64,000 nt of DNA, from assembly GCA_035293765.1 (NCBI GenBank), contig DATGMF010000026.1, forward strand, positions 1 through 64,000, in the 5' to 3' direction. The notes beneath the pieces were generated by a model. The model had not been told where the DNA came from. It saw nothing but the letters and a program-made list of their open reading frames with translations, and did not search any database. This DNA is from DASRHT01 sp035293765. GTDB taxonomy: Bacteria; Chloroflexota; Ktedonobacteria; Ktedonobacterales; Ktedonobacteraceae. Position numbers and translations under genes: made by a program. Below are positions 61,884 to 64,000 of this stretch, in pieces. The first letter of the stretch is position 1. Each line of letters begins with the position of its first letter.

Positions 61884-63677
61884 GTGGGCTTTGCGGTGCA
61901 TTTTCGAAACTACACTTGTGGCGAGCTGCGTGCCGACGATGTGGGTAAGCAGGTAACGCTTGCCGGTTGGATCAATCGCCGCCGCGATCATGGCGGGCTG
62001 ATTTTCCTGGATCTGCGGGATCGCTACGGTATTACGCAGGTTATTTGCGATCCAGAGCGTTCCCCAGAGGCACATCGTATCGGCTCTGAACTGCGCTCGG
62101 AATATGTTGTCCAAGTTCAAGGGACGGTGACGCGTCGTTTGCCTGGAACGGAGAATCCCAATCTCAGTACCGGGGAAATTGAGGTAGCTGCCGAGCGGAT
62201 TGCTATCCTGAACCCCTCCCGTCCAACGCCGTTTCCTATCAATGACGCCACCCAGGTAGATGAGGCGCTGCGCCTGAAATACCGCTATCTTGATCTACGG
62301 CGGCCAAAGATGCGGGAAAATATGATTCTGCGCCATCGCGTTGTGAAGACGATACGCGATTACCTTGATGAGCGCGGCTTCCTGGAGATTGAGACTCCCA
62401 TTTTGATGAAGAGCACGCCGGAGGGCGCGCGCGATTATCTGGTGCCGAGCCGCATCTATCCCGGCTACTTCTACGCCCTTCCTCAGTCGCCGCAGCAGCT
62501 AAAACAGCTATTGATGGTGGCAGGGATGGACCGCTACTTCCAGATCGCTCGTTGTTTCCGCGATGAGGATCAACGCTCGGACCGTCAACCGGAGTTTACT
62601 CAACTGGACCTGGAGATGGCCTTTGTCTCAGAGGATGACGTGATGTCCTTGATCGAAGGGCTTTTGATCTATCTGATTGAGCAGACGACAACAAAGCGGA
62701 TCAAGGAGCGCCCCTTCCCGCGCTTGCGCTTTCAGGATGTGATGGCGCGTTATGGGACCGACCATCCTGATCTGCGTTTTGATCTGCCTCTGGTGGAGAT
62801 ATCGGAGCTGGCGGCAGCGGGCAACTTTGGCGTGTTTCGCGGCGCTCTGGCAGCCGGTGGCATGGTCAAGGGCATTCGCGTTCCCGGAGGCAGCAGCTAT
62901 AGCCGTAAAGAAGTTGATGAATTGACCGAATTTGCTCGGACGCTGGGCGCGAAAGGGCTGGTTTCGCTCGCGATCAGCGCGACTGGCGAGGTCAAATCTC
63001 CATTGACTAAATTCATGTCCACCGCAGAGGTGCAGGCGATCATTGATCGTCTTGAGGGACAGCCAGGCGATCTGCTACTCTTTGTCGCAGATAGCGCCAA
63101 GATCTGTAATGATGTGCTCTTCCGCTTGCGCACCAGGCTGGGCGAGCAGTTGAATTTGATCGATCCGAACGAGATGGCCTTATGCTGGGTTGTGGACTTT
63201 CCTCTGCTCCACTATGATGAAGAGGGACAGCGTTACGAAGCTGAGCATAATCCTTTTTCTGGCATGGATGAGAACCATATCAGCCGTCTCGATAGCGAGC
63301 CGCTCAATGTGCGAGCGAAGCAATATGACATTATCTGCAACGGCTATGAGGTAGGAGGCGGCAGCGTTCGCATCAATGTTGCCGAGCTTCAGCATAAAGT
63401 ATTCTCTTTAATGAATCTGAGCGACGAGCAGATCAAAGAGCAATTTGGGCATATGCTGGAGGCTTTTGAGTATGGAGCTCCGCCGCACGGCGGGATCGCG
63501 CTCGGGGTTGACCGCTTTGTCATGCTCCTGACCGACGTAGATAATATCCGAGAGGTTATCGCGTTCCCCAAAACGCAGAGCGCGATGGACCTGTTAATGG
63601 GCGCTCCATCGCCTGTTGACGATCAGCAATTGCGCGAATTGCATTTACAATTACGCCCTGAAGAGCCAAAGCGATAA
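61884..63677 (+). CDS. aspS: Aspartyl-tRNA synthetase
   Basis: 597 residues from GTG 61884 with AAGGAG seven bases upstream. The N-terminal OB-fold has VTLAGWINRRRDHGGLIFLDLRDRYG. Class II motif 2 is FRDEDQRSDRQPEFTQLDLEM, followed by the bacterial GAD insertion and motif 3 HGGIALGVDRFVML. It is the bacterial-type length. It charges tRNA-Asp, and may also be non-discriminating for tRNA-Asn, which cannot be told here. A dispersed 94-bp element precedes it and a terminator follows. Confidence 0.96.
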   Translation: MGFAVHFRNYTCGELRADDVGKQVTLAGWINRRRDHGGLIFLDLRDRYGITQVICDPERSPEAHRIGSELRSEYVVQVQGTVTRRLPGTENPNLSTGEIEVAAERIAILNPSRPTPFPINDATQVDEALRLKYRYLDLRRPKMRENMILRHRVVKTIRDYLDERGFLEIETPILMKSTPEGARDYLVPSRIYPGYFYALPQSPQQLKQLLMVAGMDRYFQIARCFRDEDQRSDRQPEFTQLDLEMAFVSEDDVMSLIEGLLIYLIEQTTTKRIKERPFPRLRFQDVMARYGTDHPDLRFDLPLVEISELAAAGNFGVFRGALAAGGMVKGIRVPGGSSYSRKEVDELTEFARTLGAKGLVSLAISATGEVKSPLTKFMSTAEVQAIIDRLEGQPGDLLLFVADSAKICNDVLFRLRTRLGEQLNLIDPNEMALCWVVDFPLLHYDEEGQRYEAEHNPFSGMDENHISRLDSEPLNVRAKQYDIICNGYEVGGGSVRINVAELQHKVFSLMNLSDEQIKEQFGHMLEAFEYGAPPHGGIALGVDRFVMLLTDVDNIREVIAFPKTQSAMDLLMGAPSPVDDQQLRELHLQLRPEEPKR

Positions 63678-63697
63678 GCGCAATCAGGCAATAGACA

Positions 63698-63736
63698 GAG
63701 CAAGGATCTGGATGCACGTCCCCTTGCTCTTTTTTT
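63698..63736 (+). terminator. Rho-independent terminator of aspS
   Basis: AGAGCAAGG (63698-63706) pairs with CCTTGCTCT (63722-63730), then TTTTTT. Canonical. Confidence 0.92.
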
Positions 63737-63865
63737 GTCCGCCCCGCTCAGTGGTGGGAGATTTTCCGAAGCTCTAAATTTGGATATCTTAGTATACTAG
63801 AAATAGATTAACCACGGGCCTTATCCAGGTTGAACATTTGGTTGGGAAGATGGAAGGAGAAGTTA

Positions 63866-64000
63866 ATGACATCGATGAATCACGGAAATACCAGTCGAAC
63901 TGCATCCGCAGCAGCAAGTTCCGCAAATCCAGTCAGTATGATGAGTCGTCAGGCAGTCCCCATAAATAATACGACCACTGGAATTGCTCCCAAGTTTGTA
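63866..64000 (+). CDS. Unknown protein, cut by window end
   Basis: ATG 63866 with GAAGGAGAAG upstream; at least 45 codons remain open to the window edge. The visible part is low complexity, rich in Ser, Ala, Asn and Thr (GNTSRTASAAASSANPVS), as in a disordered N-terminus. No family can be assigned. Confidence 0.55.
   Translation, partial: MTSMNHGNTSRTASAAASSANPVSMMSRQAVPINNTTTGIAPKFV

Overview
The window looks like a chromosomal segment of a Ktedonobacteria-type Chloroflexota, meaning a filamentous, spore-forming, soil-type bacterium. This is inferred from the mix of proteins, the moderate GC content, Gram-positive-style lipoproteins and sortase, short genes with strong AGGAGG-type ribosome binding sites, and the absence of outer-membrane genes. 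No species can be named from the sequence alone. No transposase, integrase, phage gene or CRISPR array was seen.

Layout. 1-2.8 kb: comEA, a DUF2267 gene, a truncated tRNA-like sequence, tRNA-Arg and small proteins. 3.0-9.3 kb: a complete oligopeptide/dipeptide ABC importer (binding protein, two permeases, two ATPases), bracketed by long inverted repeats. 9.6-13.1 kb: a VKOR-family thiol oxidoreductase, a two-gene ABC exporter and a 55-residue membrane peptide. 13.4-17.8 kb: guaB, then two roadblock/LC7 proteins with an MglA-like GTPase and a DUF429 protein. 17.7-20.1 kb: a four-gene minus-strand operon (DMT transporter, HAD protein, HEAT-like protein, DUF402). 20.3-24.7 kb: tRNA-Ser, a DUF4388 protein followed by an AAA+ bacterial-enhancer-binding-type regulator, moeA and tRNA-Glu. 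24.9-30.3 kb: a DUF929 thioredoxin-fold protein, a peptidase E-like protein, an amidohydrolase and an AidB-like acyl-CoA dehydrogenase.

30.5-38.2 kb is the most unusual part. A small EACC1-like protein is translationally coupled (ATGA overlap) to a 2407-residue protein. That protein carries an N-terminal caspase-like protease, a STAND/NACHT-type P-loop ATPase, a winged-helix-like linker and about 43 TPR-like repeats of two lengths (33 and 40 residues). This is the architecture expected of an NTP-dependent conflict or cell-death device of multicellular bacteria. A run of nine G residues lies inside the caspase domain, and a 15-bp palindrome sits in front of the operon.

38.3-49.7 kb: a histidine phosphatase, an orphan secretion-type ATPase, an MshA-like glycosyltransferase, several very short open reading frames with strong ribosome binding sites (one with its own consensus promoter and a structured leader), lipoproteins, a Dus tRNA-modifying enzyme, a glucosaminidase-like membrane protein and a glutaryl-CoA-dehydrogenase-like enzyme. 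49.7-59.1 kb: a minus-strand surface-polysaccharide locus (sortase, Wzz-like and degenerate CpsD-like proteins, two GT4 glycosyltransferases, a polyprenyl glycosylphosphotransferase), headed by a metallo-beta-lactamase-fold protein and an M20-like protein that appears to have lost metal ligands. 59.3-64 kb: a membrane-anchored PP2C phosphatase, aspS and the start of a gene cut by the window end.

A 94-bp sequence occurs twice (38328 and 61773) with compensatory changes in a short hairpin. It may be a structured RNA or dispersed element. Gene starts were moved to positions with good ribosome binding sites where the longest reading frame looked wrong; these choices are stated in each entry.
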